Source: Rhizoctonia solani (taxonomy: Eukaryota; Basidiomycota; Agaricomycetes; Cantharellales; Ceratobasidiaceae). From it: 64,000 nucleotides of DNA. The position numbers were made by a program, and so were the translations under genes. The stretch covers positions 2,275,501 to 2,339,500 of the forward strand of contig NC_057372.1 of NCBI RefSeq assembly GCF_016906535.1. Direction: 5' to 3'. How positions within the stretch are numbered: position 1 is the first letter of the stretch; each line of letters opens with the position of its first letter. Below the pieces are notes generated by a model. That model worked only from the letters and a program-made list of their open reading frames with translations, was not told where the DNA came from and ran no database searches. Positions 63,006 through 64,000 of the stretch are shown here, piece by piece.

Positions 63006-63432
63006 CCTTGTTCCACCGGCCAATAGCTATGGTATATGGTGGTGAATGTGAACAGAGGAACAGAATCAGGTGGCCGTCCGCAGCAGAATCGTGAGCCTGA
63101 TGGTCGCTCTTTCGACGTGGATCAATCGGCAAGGGGCGGGAAAATAGCTAAGTCTGGCCGTTTGACAGACCAAGTTCAATCTCAATCCGAATAATGCAAA
63201 TTTAGAGCAAAAAAAGATACAAGTAAAGACAGTGATGATAGCGAAGCAAGTCAAGGACAGCGCCAGCTCAAAGAGTCAGCACAAATCAACAGGCTATTCA
63301 GAACATTCCTCTGTCGTCTTCCCTTCCGCAGGCGGACATTTCCACGTGCAGCTTACTCAGCCATCACATGGGTACATCCTATCCCAGCGCTTGGCAAAAC
63401 TCACTCACAATTGGCCAGCCTTACCGATAATT
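63006..63432. other. Divergent promoter region
   Basis: Between the mucin-like gene and mL49. CACGTG at 63343-63348, 85 bases before the mL49 ATG. No gene was seen. Confidence 0.5.
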
Positions 63433-63850
63433 ATGTTCTCGACATTAATCCGTCGGACTGCTGTATCTGCCTCTTCATCTTCATCTGCCGGTCCGGCCAC
63501 CAAAATCACAGAAGTTAAATATCCTTACTTTGTGACCCGTCAGTCTACCAGTGGACGCCTGCCTGTATATAATGAATTTCGTGCTGGGACCAAAGCAACT
63601 ACACTCATTCGAAATGTCGATGGGAACGCTGGGGTGCGTTGGCGCTGCTTATATACATCCTTGATTGCATTTCTCATCTATCTGAAAACTTTTGTAAAAT
63701 ACATAGGCGCTCCGAGACGATTTATTAAATTCACTCTTTCCGCTGATCAAACGAAAGCCAAATATTGTAGTCCGACATGGGAAGCATGTGGAAATTCAAG
63801 GTTCATGGCGCAACGTTGTCGCCGACTGGCTTGTCACTCGGGGGTTTTAG
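63433..63850 (+). CDS. IMG2: Mitochondrial large-subunit ribosomal protein mL49 (Img2)
   Basis: Two exons joined across an intron at 63634-63706. Basic, Ser-rich presequence (MFSTLIRRTAVSASSSS), then the IMG2 domain: EVKYPYFVTRQSTSGRLPVY, GTKATTLIRNVDGNAG, ALRDDLLNSLFPLIKRKPNI, VVRHGKHVEIQGSWRNVVAD and WLVTRGF with stop at 63848-63850. It belongs to the mitoribosome large subunit. Length (about 114 residues) fits fungal Img2. No oddities. Confidence 0.95.
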
Positions 63851-64000
63851 GTACACAGGCTTGGTTTGGGGACGTGTGCTGGCCAGCCCACACGACAACC
63901 TTGATTTCATGTGCTTGAAATTCTCAACAATGGATTGCTATCACAACCTAAACCGCCTTGTAGAGGTTATCAATCACCTAATTTTCAAATTGAACAAGAA

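Overview
The window reads as nuclear DNA of a filamentous basidiomycete, most likely an agaricomycete close to Rhizoctonia/Ceratobasidium. Genes are dense and lie on both strands. Nearly every one is cut by many introns of about 50-65 nt with GT...AG ends. The families fit this group: copper radical oxidase, DUF6593, BSC6-like MFS, PHO84-type transporter, patatin, and short secreted one-domain proteins. No tRNA, rRNA or CRISPR array was seen.

Layout from left to right: a decayed or frame-broken secreted/TM protein (161-1027); a nuclear/nucleolar zinc-finger protein (1720-2701); a GH15 glucoamylase with CBM20 (3310-5544); an STK16-type kinase (minus, 5710-7268); AAA ATPase copy 1 (8164-11376); a TAP-like alpha/beta hydrolase pseudogene (minus, 11543-14349); a glyoxal oxidase (15383-18073); a Zn2Cys6 transcription factor (19341-22190); a large helical protein of unknown function (23169-25684); a phosphate transporter (26271-28357); an MFS transporter (28888-30954); a 2 kb gap; the mitochondrial dynamin Mgm1/OPA1 (32996-36094); a PINIT-like protein with SUMO-interacting motifs (minus, 36387-39186); a patatin-like lipase (minus, 39717-41763); a SurE-type secreted phosphatase (43875-45420); a GH79 beta-glucuronidase-like enzyme (minus, 46170-48609); two related short secreted proteins (49520, 51034) and a DUF6593 protein (51968); the cohesin acetyltransferase Eco1 (minus, 52906-54215); a perfect 172 bp palindrome (54641-54812); AAA ATPase copy 2 (55292-58461); PdxS/SNZ (minus, 58753-60377); a mucin-like TM protein (minus, 60611-63005); and mitochondrial ribosomal protein mL49 (63433-63850).

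Functionally the window mixes housekeeping genes (Mgm1, mL49, PdxS, Eco1, kinase) with nutrient-acquisition genes (glucoamylase, GH79, oxidase, SurE phosphatase, phosphate uptake). No co-directional metabolic cluster is evident.

Reading many genes by exon and family gave repeated single-base frame breaks. Most can be closed by adding one base to a mononucleotide run. This suggests homopolymer errors in the assembly, so most broken frames should not be read as pseudogenes. The hydrolase at 11543-14349 is different, because it also has in-frame TGAs and a missing splice acceptor. The most unusual DNA structure is the zero-spacer palindrome flanked by TA. The most informative gene-level observation is the pair of membrane-anchored AAA ATPases that differ in introns and intactness.
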